Origin: Pristionchus mayeri
Taxonomy: Eukaryota > Nematoda > Chromadorea > Rhabditida > Neodiplogasteridae
NCBI GenBank assembly: GCA_036245805.1
Contig: BTRK01000004.1
Span: 18,476,001 to 18,540,000, forward strand
Length of the DNA stretch: 64,000 bases
Reading direction: 5' to 3'
The notes beneath the pieces were generated by a model. The model saw nothing but the letters and a program-made list of their open reading frames with translations. It had not been told where the DNA came from and made no database searches. Numbering within the stretch: position 1 is the first letter of the stretch; every line of letters starts with the position of its first letter. The position numbers and the translations under genes are program-made. Positions 11,802 through 24,910 of this stretch are shown one piece after another.

Positions 11802-14100
11802 ATCTTGTCATACTTCTTGCCGGTTTCTTCCTTGTTTTATGCGGCAAGACCGGGATTAAGGATGACATCTATCAGATTCAGGGAGTACAAGTGAATGATT
11901 GTGAGTTATTCACCGATGGTTCGAAATTTGGGCAATCGATTCTTCATTTCACGCATTCTTCATTCCAGTCGAAATGAGTGAGTATTGAAAATGAAGAGAC
12001 GATTACGCCGATTTCCACCAATATGCAACTTTTTGTTGTGTCCATCTCCCTTTGCCACTTCTCAGATCAATTAAACCGCCTTTGACATTGGAAGTGCTAA
12101 GCCGCCCTAAATCACTCGATTTACGACTCATTGTGCAACTAGGAATTGAGACGGCGCTAATGATGGAACGAGGCGATTGGCAAATTATGGAATTGCAGTG
12201 GTCTTTATCGAAATCGACGGCACGGTACACAGGGCGTACTCCAGGAGGAAAAGAGAGACTCCTGAAACAGTCACACCCACACTCGTAACTATTGTTCTTG
12301 TTATTTGGCCTCGTTATGCTAACCGGGCAAATGAGTTATTTGCACTTCCCTCATGGTCTCGATCGTTTTGAGAATAGAGATCATAATGAGTATCAATTAG
12401 CGGGTTCTATCATGATTCTCAAGTTGACGAAAATACAGCCAACTTTTTTTCATCATATTAATCGGATGCTTCCATTCAGCGAAACACGGATCGTCGACTC
12501 ATCGCAGCCGAGAGTGCGCCGGCCGACGAGACTCCCCTCTCGCCCATCTCATCGCTGCAGGCCGAGTCCAACCATGCACGCGCACGCGTCTCCCGCCACT
12601 ACCCTGCCAACGAATACGTGCAGCCACCGCTGCAGCTGCAGCAGTTGCAGCAGGCACAGCTTCAACCCCAGCTACAGCTGCAGCAGCAGTATCAACTACA
12701 GCAAGAGCTGCAGCGTCTCCCCTCTAATGGATTTGCGCCCATTAGCGGACTGCAGCAGCAGGGCCTCTTCTCGCAGCTGCAGCCACCACTACAGCAACTG
12801 CAGCAGCCACAGCAGCCCGTGCTACCCCAGCAGCCCAACCCAGCGTATCAGAGACCGGGAAAGGTTCGGCTCCTACTTACATTTCCTTGACTCGACGGAA
12901 TCATCTTTTTGCCTCACTTTGAGTTGACGTCTCTCTACTGTCAACTATTGCCGACTATTGAAGCATCGTTACTTTTTTTAGATAGCTTGCTGATTTTCCT
13001 ATCTTGCTTAGTTTTCTGGAAGTTCTTACAAAAGAATTAGCCAATAAACGATATTCCAGAAGGGTCGCTTCGGCAAGAAGGGCACGCACTACTACTACGG
13101 ACCGAGAATGCCCCTGCCCCTGCCACAGTGCTTCCACAACCCCACTGGTGAGCACATCATTTTCCTTCAACCTTATCGCTCCTGAAAGTCCTAAAATTTT
13201 GTTCGGCACTCATCTGCCCGGTTAGCTCAGTCGGTAGAGCACCAGACTCTTAATCTGGCTGTCGCGGGTTCGAGCCCCGCATCGGGCTGGCAGTTTTTGG
13301 TGAATATTTTTGCCATTTGTTAAGGCTATGTTTGCTGCAACGAGGAATTGAACGACTTGATGGTGGACACGTATACGACTCTCGAGCTGCGGCCCAAGTT
13401 CCAGGCCTGCAACATTCAGCTGATTGCCTCGCATCTACAGGTGAATTGTTCAACGGTTTTATTCTTTAAATTTGACGGTTTACGCTTCGACTCTATGTAG
13501 CTTGTCTTAGGGAATATAAACAACAGGTGGGGAGGGGAAGTTGAATGTAGGCGAAATTTATTTCATTTTTTTCGGGTTACAAAATAAATTAGTTTGCAGC
13601 TAAACGCTCAGCGGCACTTCAACACCTCCTTCGAAACGATCGTTGCATACGATGACTTCGCCCAGAAGATCAACTTCAGAGGAGACATGGTGTGCAAAGT
13701 CGAACTGGGAAATAGGTGAGAGATCAAAGATCAAAGAATATCCAAATCCGAGATATTGGAATGTAACCTATGTGGAGTTCCGACCCCCTAAATTTCCCGA
13801 GGAAAGATCAAACATGTTCAGGTTCATGCTTGCCTACGCCACAGCAACCGACGCGTACAATCACGATCTGGCCGGGTTGAGGAGGGAGAAGAGGGTGACG
13901 AATGATGTGAGAATGTTTGATTATTATAACAAAACAGTGCTGAATTTTTAGCATTTTTTTCCGCAGCTAGGCTCGTTTCTTGAATTAGCCATTGCTATGA
14001 TTATTCGTTGTTCCATTTGAAAAGTGTTTTGCAATTTCAGTTCGAGTGGTCTTCGGGCACTGCAGACTCCTGGCATTCCATCCACACCTCCTTCATCTGA
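11802..14100 (+). CDS. grl: Ground-like domain protein (hedgehog-related, grl family), 5' exon missing
   Basis: Exons in phase are 11802-11890, 12480-12863, 13060-13147, 13325-13440, 13600-13715, 13822-13906 and 14041-14100. The first encodes a signal-peptide core (LVILLAGFFLVLCG), so the initiator exon lies upstream and is unidentified. The 12480 exon encodes a long Gln-rich region of LQQ and PQQ blocks. A linker GKKGTHYYYGPRMP and a Cys lead into the ground-like domain: YVCCNEELN, FNTSFETIVAYDDFAQKI, DMVCKVELG, FMLAYATATD, with the conserved paired Cys and the CKV and AYAT signatures. Ground-like proteins are nematode-specific secreted proteins, usually linked to the cuticle. A tRNA-Lys gene lies in the intron 13148-13324. 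An AATAAA follows near 14219. Confidence 0.85.
13216..13288 (+). tRNA. tRNA-Lys (CTT anticodon)
   Basis: It is a 73 nt cloverleaf. Acceptor arm GCCCGGT pairs with ATCGGGC and T is the discriminator. The D arm (TAGCTCAGTCGGTAGAGCA) and T arm (CGGGTTCGAGCCCCG) match the internal A and B box promoters of RNA polymerase III. The anticodon loop CTCTTAA gives CTT, read as Lys. There is no intron. It lies wholly inside an intron of the grl gene, on the same strand. Confidence 0.97.
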
Positions 14101-14777
14101 GATTATCAGTGAAGTTCATCCAAGTCGCATCATGTCATCTTTCGGATTAGATCTCGGGAAGAATAATGTGTGCTAACTTATAACTAATAATGGTTTTGTT
14201 AATATTATTTTAAAGCTAATAAATACATTTGTTCCAAAATTACATGACTAGTAAATCCGGGAACGAAACGATACAATTAAAAGAGTGTAGATGGACACGA
14301 TATTGAACCTGCTGGTCAATTTTTTTTACCAGCATGGGCTGATAAACTGATACTACATTTCGTGCGCCTTATTTGTGCAGACAGAGATGATAGAGATGCA
14401 ATCACCGAGGGGGAGCGCGCCTTTGTAGTTTGCTAGGGTGCATCGGGGTACCAACTTGTTTTCTCCTAGTCCATTCGCATTATCCCCCACCCTTTGCATG
14501 CGTTTTGCATTTCTCTCCCGTTCTCGGCTTATGCTTACCTTCCCGCATTCAATGCGGTATATCATTGGAGTTACCATTTCCTTAATTTTCTTTGCATGTT
14601 TTATCAGCAAAACAATACTAGGTGGGACCATCTGCAGTCACCCTCAACTCGGGATAGCCCGAACCAATTCCTTCTCACAATCAGAGGGCTCATCCCTGCA
14701 GTTCCTGTAGTTCCTAAGAACAATTATAGTATCTCGCGTGCAAATATATTATTATCATATCAATCCATCCCAGTCAG
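14101..14777. other. Intergenic region between grl and the ECH1-like gene
   Basis: It contains the grl polyadenylation signal near 14219 and no supported coding exon. It ends in CCCAGTCAG directly before the ATG at 14778, a possible spliced-leader acceptor. Confidence 0.6.
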
Positions 14778-16680
14778 ATGATCTACACGAACAAAGCCGT
14801 GCTCGTGCACGACCTCGGCGACGGGGTCTTCCACGTGCAACTCAACAATCCCAAGCAGCTCAACGCCATGAACCAGACATTCTGGGAGTACGATCACCTG
14901 TTATCAACTGATCTTTGATCTCCAGTCTTTCAGCGAATTTCCAGACGTCTTCACCAAGCTGGATGTGGACCCGAACTGTCGGGCCATCGTCCTATCAGGC
15001 AACGGCCGTGCATTCTGCAGCGGCATCGACCTGAAAAGTAGGTCTGATGATCTCTTTCGAATGAGATCACCATTCGGTAGTGGCTACTAAAGAGATCAAT
15101 TGTGTGGGAGATTTCTGTGTAAATACTGGATCTGCTACTTCACTTTCGGCTATTTCCAGTTTAGAGCTGTAAAGTATCGTTTTTTTTGCTTTCTGTAAAC
15201 CAATTTATAAATCGCAGCCCTGAGTTCTTCCATACCGATGGATGTGGAGATGGACACAGCAAGGCGGAGCAGACACGTGTGTCATATTTATCGCTAAAGT
15301 ATTAAGTGATCTTCTAGATGCTCCGTTGGCTCGAGAGCGTGCAGAAATCTGTGACTCTAGTGGAAAAGGTGAGCTATGTGCGATTGTCGAAACGTACTAT
15401 AATTAGAGAAATAGCACCACAATTAATGCTCCTAGCACTCAATCGCATCTCAAGCGGCAGAAAATCGATGTGAAATGAAATGAAGAAACGTTTCAGGAAT
15501 TTGAAACTGTAAAAAGTATTCATTCTTTTTAGTGCTGCAAGCCTGTGATAGCTGCAATCCATGGATTCTGTCTGGGTGAGAATTAATTCGGATAATTATT
15601 TATCCTTTCGGATCGTTAATGATGAAAGATGCCGAAACTTTTCACATTCGTGTATCCGCAGGAGCGGGGGTTGATCTAATCGCTGCGTGCGACATTCGCT
15701 ACTGCTCGAAAGAAGTTGAATTCTGCGTGAAGGTGGAATACATTCAATTCTCTGTTCCGAACATTTTTCACTTTGCTATTTGCAGGAAGTTGCTGTGGGA
15801 CTCGCTGCAGATCTCGGCTCACTTAACCGATTGCCTAAGGTAAATCGATTTCTGATTCCTTACGAGCCCTTGAAAGCAATTTCTTCTCACAATAATCAGA
15901 TATATACTGCTCAGCTGATGTATCTGCTCACATTGTTTATCGTTTCGAATACAAAACGCAAAACTAAACGCCCTTCATTGTCAGATGGTCGGCAACGAGG
16001 GATGGCTGCGCGAGCTGTGCTACACTGCACGCAAGTTCGGCCTCCAAGAAGCACTTGAGCACGGTCAGACCTTTCCAAAGCGATTCAATTGACTTCGATG
16101 TATAATTGTGAGCTCAATATTAGTAGAAGTACGTTTTTCCAATGCTTTGAGTTACAATAAATTGACCTCTTCAGGTCTCGTTTCTCGCATTTGCGATTCT
16201 CCCGAGGCTGTGGTTGCTGCAGCAAAGGTACTGGAAAAAAAGAGTTCAGTTAGATCGACATTTCAGGAAACAGCAAAGGCAATCGCAGCGTCGTCTCCTG
16301 TCGCCGTGCAGGGCACTAAGGTCAATTAGATAGACAAAAATGGCATTCTAAAATATCAAAATTCAGCTCGTGCTCAACTACTCGCGCGACCACACCGTCG
16401 ACGAATCGCTGCACTACGTGGTCAGTCAAACCAACTAAAATATGGTTTCACACCTATCGATGATCTTTTCAGCCACTAGGTCGGATGAGAACTATGACGT
16501 CATGCCGCCTTTAATATATCACAGGCGCATGACGTCATAGTTCTCATCCGACATGGTGCCTCTTTTCACGACAATTTTTAGGCGTTATGGAACGCGTCGC
16601 AGCTGCAGACGGATGACGTGGCAGCATCGGCTGTGGCAGTTCTCACGAAGGGACCGAAGCCTGCATACGCAAAACTTTGA
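14778..16680 (+). CDS. Delta(3,5)-delta(2,4)-dienoyl-CoA isomerase, ECH1-like (276 aa)
   Basis: There are twelve exons: 14778-14887, 14934-15037, 15218-15276, 15318-15368, 15533-15575, 15662-15732, 15786-15839, 15985-16063, 16175-16227, 16267-16320, 16367-16420 and 16582-16680. All are in phase and total 831 bp. It belongs to the crotonase fold: FCSGIDLK forms the first oxyanion loop and HGFCLGAGVDLIAACDIRYC the second. In EVAVGLAAD, the Glu and the Asp eight residues later match rat ECH1 Glu196 and Asp204, the catalytic pair. The enzyme isomerises 3,5- to 2,4-dienoyl-CoA in beta-oxidation of unsaturated fatty acids. The C-terminus AKL is a peroxisomal PTS1. A palindromic MITE lies in the last intron. 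A polyadenylation signal (CAATAAAG) is near 16718. Confidence 0.93.
16474..16558. repeat. Palindromic MITE family, copy 2 (intronic)
   Basis: It is an 85 bp near-perfect palindrome with ends CACTAGGTCGGATGAGAAC and GTTCTCATCCGACATGGTG. Each arm carries the smaller palindrome TGACGTCA. It lies in the last intron of the ECH1-like gene. Confidence 0.92.
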
Positions 16681-16919
16681 AATTCAGAGAGGTCGACCAT
16701 TTCCCTTATCTGAATAACAATAAAGACGTCGTCTGGTACTCTGTTTCTATATGATTTTCGCTCGTCAGACAGAGCTATTAAGAGAATAATTGTTCTCAAA
16801 TTCGTTTATTTGCGAATATTAGCTAATTGTTTACGTGATTGCATTCTATTGTGCCATTCTTGCCTCGTTTGAAGTCTGAACGGAGATCAGACAGATTTTG
16901 ATCGTCTTCTTTTCATAAA

Positions 16920-18718
16920 ATGTATCTCGTCAACCACCTCAATCGAAACAGAACCGACCCCTACTTTCCAATGTTTGAGATCATCTATTCCATTGAGGTG
17001 AGCACTATTAGCCAATAGGGTACAAAGGTAAAAGGCGCAAGAGCCATTGCTCGCCTATTCATCATCTCGGCTTAGATCATTTGTAGATTAATCTCTCTAC
17101 CAGGTAATCTCCATTGCCGCAGCTCTCCTGGCTGGTTGCACGGTTATTTACATGGCATGCCGATGTGCGAAAGTACCCCGGCTTGTAAGAAAACACAATA
17201 AAATACCAGTTTTATCTCAAAAAAGTCTTTTAGATGCGACTTCGCGTGATTTGCACAATTGTCATGGACATTGTGTACATTTTCTCACGGTCCATAGTGT
17301 TACATCACCAATATTTCGGCCCAAGCGAATATGGCTAGCATTTTCAATTAATATAATTAATAATTAGACATATTTAATGTCTCAATTAACTCTGATATAT
17401 GAAGCATAATTAGGCTATCATTCGAACTAGATTAGCGTTGATTCCAGTCGTTACGTCTTCGCTCATTTTCGGAAGCATAATGAAGCAAATCTTCCTAGGA
17501 TACATGACATCATTGTTAGTTTTATTTATGTTTAAAGCTAAATTTTTAATTATTGATTTGTGGGTGAGCATTTTCAGCCTTGCGATTCTAGCCCTGGATA
17601 GGTGGGTTGCCACCAAAGCATGGGCATGGTACGTTTGTATTGAACTTTGCAAATATTGACTCAACATTCGCTCAACAATAGAAAACTAAGGTACGAAAGC
17701 GACGGTAATTCGACAATTCTCTTCTTCGCTCTCCAAGAAGTTATAATTTACATTATTCCAACCACCAACGCGTACTTTCTTATTTATTGTATCCAGTTCA
17801 TATTTTTTCACAAATCCAAAATAGCAATGATTATTTTAACAAGGTATTTTAACAAGGTCGCAAAATAAAATTTTTGCATGACAAACCATTTCAATGCCGC
17901 GATAACTATGCTCCTTTTGTAGACCTGAAAGGAGAAATATTATTATCCTATTTAGTTGAAGGCTTATTATAATTTACAAAATCACGGGGCCATTTCATAC
18001 ACGAAAACGGTGCATTCCATTTCCTGCTTGGCCGCGCTTTTGCTAATCGGATCAACCGTTCGTTTCCGCGGTTTATCGTAAATCGTACCTCATAAATCAG
18101 CTTTTTTGCGCTCGTCTATCGCCATAACGAAAAGGTGCTATTCGAGCTGAAGCGAGGAGCCGTAATCAATCAATATTCGATTGCACGTACCTACCAAATC
18201 AAGGAGAACATATTCATTCTTTCAGTATGTCATGTAAATATATCTTACAAGTAACCGAAAAGATCGTGAATACAGACTATTGTTTGTTGCAGTCCTTCAG
18301 AAGAATCGCTCAGCCTCTAGCAATTGCTTGCATTCCTCCATTTCTCTTGTTCCCCATCTACCAACGAGTGCCTCCCAATATTGGCTATGATGGACTCCGC
18401 TACTTTTCAGCCTCCGTGTACGACCTCTGGCTATCATTGTAGGAAATAAAAATAATAATATTACAAATTATAAAATACTCTTTTAAGAGCAAGTGCCGTC
18501 GTAATAGTCTCCGTGCCATATTACTTCCCTAATTTGCGATCCGAGAAAACGAAAGTGATGAATGTCGCGACTGCGTCGTCATTCGTCATAATTGATGTGT
18601 GAGTAACAGTATGAGTAATTCATCTACAATCCCCCTCTTCAGAATTCCCTCGGACAAAGGAGACACTTACTTCTCTCTACTGTCTAATGATCTGAGAATA
18701 ATGAAACCGAAGGCTTAA
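16920..18718 (+). CDS. sre: Serpentine chemoreceptor, Sre-like
   Basis: The start is ATG at 16920 (exon 16920-16997), then 17104-17184 and an exon from 17234. Further exons lie near 17415, 17580, 17693, 18098, 18297 and 18486, with the last ending at 18718. Hydrophobic segments are spread as in a 7TM receptor. Family-like marks are LALDRWVATKAWAW followed by YE after TM3, YQIKENIFIL before TM6, and VPRL after TM1. These match the Sre (7TM chemoreceptor, PF03125) layout. Such receptors usually act in sensory cilia and signal through G proteins. The intron after the exon starting at 17234 has no clear GT donor, so one junction is unsure. The class call rests on motifs remembered from the family. 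Confidence 0.75.
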
Positions 18719-20751
18719 ATTTGCTATTGTCAAGCATGGACTCATACAAGTCTGTCTAGCACTAAATTCTAAGAAGATCGAACTTGAGACGAGTACCCAT
18801 TAATTCACAAACCGATTAATCGCTTAATTTTATTTCAATAACAAATCTGTCACATACATCGATAATTCATAGCTGTACGATACGGCTCAAAATTAATTAC
18901 CCATTGTGAAATAATACATACTGATAACAATGCATGGCTACTGAGCACTGCAATACAAAAGAGTATGGAAAGAAATAGTATGAAAAATATATCTTTCGGG
19001 AAAGGTGCACTTCACTAGAGCATACTCTTTCATGCATCAACACTTCTCAACTTCTCCTTTTCCATTACCACACATCCACATTCGCTCACTCTCTCACATT
19101 TCATATCTCCTGGTATCCACTTTTCATCAGCTTTCGGTTACGTATCCTAATAGGAGGGTATCTTCAGGATAAGGCTAGGCGGGGACGATATTACTCATCT
19201 TCTGAAATCAGTTGCAGAGAAGAATTGGATACGAAGGAGCATAATTTGTTAACTTTATGCGTAGAACGCCATTTGATCGGGCATTGCGCTATTACGCACT
19301 ACATTCTTGGAAATTATGAGATGGTTCAAATTATATGAATTTTATTCTGTGAATCCCTCATTGATCTTCATCTCCTTTTCCTCGCTATCCAACATTGACT
19401 TCCATCCTTTCCATTCTCACCATTTCACCAATTCATCTCTCCCGTTACCATGGATTTATCCATATCATTCATCTTCTCTTCTTCCAAACATCTCTCGAAT
19501 CTCATCGATTCTGGCCATTGCTATAGCTCTATATCGGCTCTTCTCTTCTCATTATTATGAAAATGTCGCTTCTGTTTGCTTGTCAATTTTTATGATTAAT
19601 GATTCGCTATAGACGTTTACATCGTCTCGACCACTCCTCCGAAGTAAAATGAAGGAAGAACACATCATCTCTTAATTTTCTCCTTGACGTGATAAATTCA
19701 GCTTTTGAATACACATTTAAATAAAGGTGGGTCCCTCCGTGATGCAAGCGTAGTTTAATTAAATGTCTCTTCATTTCCCATTCTCGCTCGGAGAGAGGAA
19801 GCGGCTTCCTTCCACTACTTCTTGCAGGAATCGAGATAGATTCATATCTCATACGTCCTATTCGTTTCCTGGTCAATGGAGGATCGCGACTCGGGTATTC
19901 TACAGATACCTGCAGGTGCGGCAAATGAATACATATTGTTTGCAAAATTTGGATATATAGATAACATTCATCATCTTCAACATTTCCTGGGCGAATTTCT
20001 GGATGCGATGCGAGCTTTCGACTCTCTCATTGCCGGAGTTCTTCCCTTCGCAGTCATTAGAGTCGGAAAAAATGAAAAATTGAAGAGACATACATTTGTA
20101 TTGTATAATTTATTGATAAACTTGCGATTAATTTCATCATGCAGTAATACACAATCAATCTAACTCCCAACAATAAAGAACTGGACGATAGGTCGAATGA
20201 GACTCAGGGTTGCGAGATACAGTTGTTTTGTTATGCGCCAGAGATGGTATTACATGTTGTATTCATTCGGTCCAGTTCCCACACACGTGCACACGTCCAG
20301 TGGTGGCTAAAGATGCACTTGTTGACACACTTTGCATATCTCCTTACTCCAGAACAATCGATCATGATAATGACGGCACTTGATTCATGGTTCATGAACA
20401 CCTATCGCGACATAATTTTTTGATTTTCAAAACCTTGATATTCCAAAAACCGCTTACCATTCTAATCGAGAAGGTATGATAAATGTAATTTTCATTGTTT
20501 ATCCTGCTTGAATACCTCTCTAATATTGTCTCGAACTCTTCGCCATTTTTTATTGAAAATGTCCTCATTGATGGAGTGAGAGATCACGTGATATTTGACT
20601 AAATCACCCCATCGGCAAGGTTACCAGAAGTATGCTCACAATACATTCTCCAAGAGAGCCTATTTGAACTACACGTGATATCACGCAACAACAGCGCCAC
20701 GAGACGCTATTCAGATGTACTCCCATTCTAATAGTACCTTTACGCGAAGAG
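18719..20751. other. Intergenic region between two chemoreceptor genes
   Basis: Open frames occur (for example 19307-19612 and 19607-19945 on opposite strands) but none shows splice-phased continuation, domains or a receptor pattern. I see no gene here. Confidence 0.5.
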
Positions 20752-22652
20752 ATGGAGAGACCAGTCCTCTTCTACTTCCTACTTCCGTTTTCACTAATTA
20801 CCCTTCCTCTGTATGCAAGAATACTAGTAATTGCATCGAATTCTCCTCTTTCATTCAATTCCTTCTTCTACAAGCAATCTCGAAGCCAGGTACGTCATGC
20901 ATTGAAATTATCGTTCCAATGAATTTATATTCAGGCATTTCTTGACCTCACGTTTCTGATTCAATGTTTTGTCACGCAGACATTGGCGGTTTTGGCGTGT
21001 TTAAAAAATGTAATCGACTTATCTTTCTAGGAATTTTCAAACTTCTGGCATTTGCTGACAGATTTGAATGGCACCATCATTCCACAATTGATTTACTGCA
21101 TTTCCTACTTGTGCATGCTGGGACAGGTATTGCATTCATTTCGAAATTCGGAATACTGTATTGTCTTCTTACGCACTCTTTTGAATTGCGAGAGAACGAG
21201 GAGGATGCAATTTCGTTTCTCGACCTTTACCCATTTTATACCAATTAAATTTGCTTCAAGGCATATGGAATCACGCTCATCGCAATCAATAGAATGCTTC
21301 ATGTGTGCTATCCCTCTTCATTGTTTACCACTGTAGTTTCTTCAAATATATTTAGTTTTGTCATGTGTGGAGCAATATTATCTAAAGTGCACAATCAATT
21401 GTAAAATATTGCGCAAAATTTAAGAAATTTGAATCTTTGTCCATTCTTGGGGTCACTATTCTCCACTTGGGACCACCGACAGGCTACATACTTTACATAG
21501 TTATCGGTGAGTTAGTCAACTTTAAAATTTTTATCCTGATGTTTCTAACATGAATGGAATATTCTTAGGCCAAGAACCTTCATCTTATGCTGTTATCGGC
21601 GATCCTCCTGGATTAGTGCGAAACACGGACCCCCGCAGCGTCCGGGTAAACTAGCACACTACTATTGTTCACATTTCGGATAATAACACTTTCTTTCTCC
21701 ATCATACACACACTTTCTCTACTGACAAAACAGCGAAAAAAATTACACCTTGAAGATATATAGCCATATTTCGAACTATGCATTCAATGTCTTTTTAAAG
21801 CTCAATTCGGATGTAACTGCAACCGTTTGCTTTGCGGGGGCACTGGTGTGTGCAATATGCTACATTCTCATATTTTTAGTTTTCAGACGAAAGTGAGTGA
21901 TCACCTTGAATATTTATGCAGATAATTAATAACATTTGTATAATAATATTTTTTCTAGGCCTCAGAATTCACGGAAAAGGGAATTTCCCATGATAATCAC
22001 GTCATTTTCTCTGTTTCTCACTCTCTGCATTCTATCAATCTTCCTTTTCTTGAACCGATTTTGGGCCGACATAAATGTAAGTCATAAGTGTTAATCAATT
22101 AACATATTTTGCTGAATTTATACGGCGTAATTATAGTATTTTTTCATGATGAATATAAAATATTACTGCACGACTACTTAACTGATACTTCATTTAATTA
22201 GACTTAGGGTTCCACCTTTGTTATTTTGAACACAATCATGGTTTAATTACGAGATCGTAGAACATTAAGAGTCTATCATATCATTTCTCGAATTGTAATT
22301 CAGATGGCTACACTCTACTTCTTCCGGAAACACTTCTATCTGGTTTCTTTTCCAATGGCACTCGTGCATCCTTGGTGTTTGCTACTAACATCGCGTACGT
22401 TCAGCTGGCATTTCACTGCAATATATTTTTCAAATTACACTTGAAAGCTACTAATTTTCTTCCTGTTTCGAATAAAATGCCATAACAAAAATACAAAAGC
22501 AAATGCCGAAATAATAACAGATCATAATTTCAGCGAAAATCCGCAGATTGGTGATAGGACAACGGCTGAGAGAACGCCTTCGTAGAATCCCATTCAGGGG
22601 AAAACTATTCCCTACGCCGATGAAAGGACTTGCACGACCGAGCATCAATTGA
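20752..22652 (+). CDS. srv: Serpentine chemoreceptor, Srv/Srg-like
   Basis: Exons are 20752-20889, 21031-21126 and 21261-21332, one starting near 21398, then 21567-21648, 21814-21891, 21959-22078, 22305-22394 and 22534-22652. TM1 lies in LFYFLLPFSLITLPLYARIL, followed by NSFFYKQSRSQ. TM3 ends in ITLIAINRMLHVCYPSS, the NR...P pattern of Srv-type receptors. TM7 is followed by HPWCLLLTSPKIRRL. The tail is basic (GQRLRERLRRIPFRGK). About seven hydrophobic segments are visible. The exact start of the fourth exon is uncertain. The Srv assignment is inference; membership in the nematode 7TM chemoreceptors is well supported. Confidence 0.75.
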
Positions 22653-22991
22653 CAACGTGCTGAGTGAAATGAGATGACACATTACTCTGCGTCTTTACAT
22701 TTGGTCGAGATTATAAACTTTGACATTTTAATGATTTTCATGCGGTTAGCACTACAGGAGAACTCATTAGCTCCTTTATAATGCTTCTTTTTCCCGCTGA
22801 TTTACTGGTTGCCGATGACTCACTTAATCTATTTTCGCTGAATCGCGCTCTAATGCGAGCAAAAACAAGCGCGAGATCTTCCCTCCTCTCTCATTTTCTC
22901 ATCTCTGCTCTGACTCATCCTCGAGGTCTTCTTTCACACTACGAATCCCCCCATTGCTCAGTTCCCCAGATTCTCCTGACCCAAGTCCGAA

Positions 22992-23597
22992 ATGGATTCC
23001 GACCCTGTCTGCTTTCGTCGAGAGGAAGACGTCCTAGACGAGGAAGTTATTCGAAGACGGACGACATCAGAATTCAGCGAGGAAGAGGAAGACGATTACG
23101 TCGATGAGGAAGATGGAGAGGATATTGACTGCCCTCTGGAGAACATCCATGCGTACTTGTACCAGCATGTGATTGACTACTCGAAAGTAGGGACTGTGGA
23201 TGTGAAGAAGGATCGCGAGAGTCGTTCCATCTCATCTTCAAAGAGACTAAGAAGGAAGCTGAGAGAAGCGTTTGAGGTACATTTCCCATTATAATTTATA
23301 TTTATCAACTCCCAAAATAGTCGGTAGATTCCTCTTTTCTACAGATTTTTGGACAGAGATTTGCTTTTTTTCGATTATAAAAGTCGAATAATTTACTCGT
23401 CATTCATCACTTTCTATGTTGAAAATATATGATGCTCTACTTTCGAATTCTACTTCTTTCGGAATACTCGTTTTTATCTTCTCTTGAAATTTATGCCAGA
23501 ATTTCAGGAGATGAAGAAATACAAGAAGATGTTGAAGTCGACTTTTGGATTCAGGAAACTCAGCAAAGAAGGAGCGCCGAAGACAACGCCCAGTTAG
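22992..23597 (+). CDS. Acidic, charged protein of unknown function (124 aa)
   Basis: There are two exons, 22992-23276 and 23508-23597, joined in phase with a TTTCAG acceptor. The N-terminal half is very acidic (SEFSEEEEDDYVDEEDGED). A segment with more normal composition follows (NIHAYLYQHVIDYSKV). The C-terminal part is basic (SKRLRRKLREAFEEMKKYKK), ending in APKTTPS. The bipolar charge and a possible amphipathic helix across the exon junction suggest a nuclear or RNA-associated protein, but I recognise no domain. Confidence 0.65.
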
Positions 23598-24910
23598 ATA
23601 TTAGACCCTACGTATCGAGGAGACACTCATCACTGTTGTACAATACTTGTTACTTTAGTTACTATATGTATAATAGTTACTTTTTGTATGATAGTTTCAA
23701 ACTATCTTTAAATCTCATTGTCTACACATATTCCCACCAATTATAAAGCAAGAAATGTAGCTGAATACACTCTGTTTCATGGGATAAAATCTCTTTTTGG
23801 TTGATTACGTTATCTCTCACCAAGAAGCCAGAATAATCTAAGAATCCGTTCACTGAAAACGCGCTTTTGTTCACGATGAGTCACTCTCGTTGATTCACCT
23901 AATTTGAACGCGTAAATGAGCTCCCGAGATACTACTTTCCTCGGCTTCTCTCGAATCTTCCCCCCCCCCCACGTGATTATCGTGACTCATATCTATTCGT
24001 GTTCCGTGCTGGCTTCATAATACGCGAAAATGTATGATAAAACGATAATAAAGAGTAGAAGAGGAAAATCTAATGCAAAGTGCCAGAATATAAAAGGCGA
24101 AAAATGAGTGCGTCTTATTGAGAAAAAACTTTTTTCTTATCCGCCCTAGCGCTAACGAAGAGCAAGTGAATAACAGGCCTTCATATTAAGGAGAAGCCTG
24201 GCGTAGTCTGAAGACAAAATTTTACTTTGCCGAATAGAAAAGAACATACTAAGAAGATGTGTGGAAACAGCGAAAAATCCTGAAAATTGTCAATTCGAGC
24301 AATTCGATCAAATCTGACCAACCAATGATGCCATAGAGTGCAAAATCTCAAATTCGCGAGAGAAGGAGATTGTGTAATTCGCATAGAACATTGCCGAATC
24401 TGTCGAATGCGGATATTAGTCAATTCAGAGCAGAGGGAGCAGAAAAGTGGCGCGTTACAGGCAATTCACGCGACAAGGGAACGATCAGAGGACATTTGGA
24501 GAAAGTGAAACTTCGGTAAATCCGAAATATAACATGTTCACCTGCCATTATTTTCGTCTCAATTTCTGTAAATTAGGCAATTTACGAAGAACGCTCAGGG
24601 TGCAAACTAGACGCTCAAGAAACTTATTTTGGTTCGAATTTTTGCTCTTGCTGAAGACCAAAAAGCAGCACATGAATCAATGCTGGGTTTTGCTGACCTG
24701 CGACGATTTTATCGACATCAGAAGGATCACCTAATTTCTCAGAATCCAAGATAACGAACGTGCATTGCGAAACAATACCTGCGCTCATTTCAATACAAAG
24801 TATCGATTTCAATAATTGCATTGATCCAATAATCGATTGATGACGTGCCATTCCCACCTCCTCCCTCCTCTCTTCTCCCCTCTCCTTCATTCGCTCCTCT
24901 TCTCCTTCTC
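23598..24910. other. Intergenic region
   Basis: It holds a run of ten C at about 23961. I see no exon chain. The frames at 24181-24734 on both strands lack support. Confidence 0.5.

Noticed and set aside
12292..12927. 211-codon frame rich in Ser, Cys and Arg
   Set aside because: It is an alternate frame of the Gln-rich grl exon at 12480-12863, whose own frame joins correctly to the ground-like domain.
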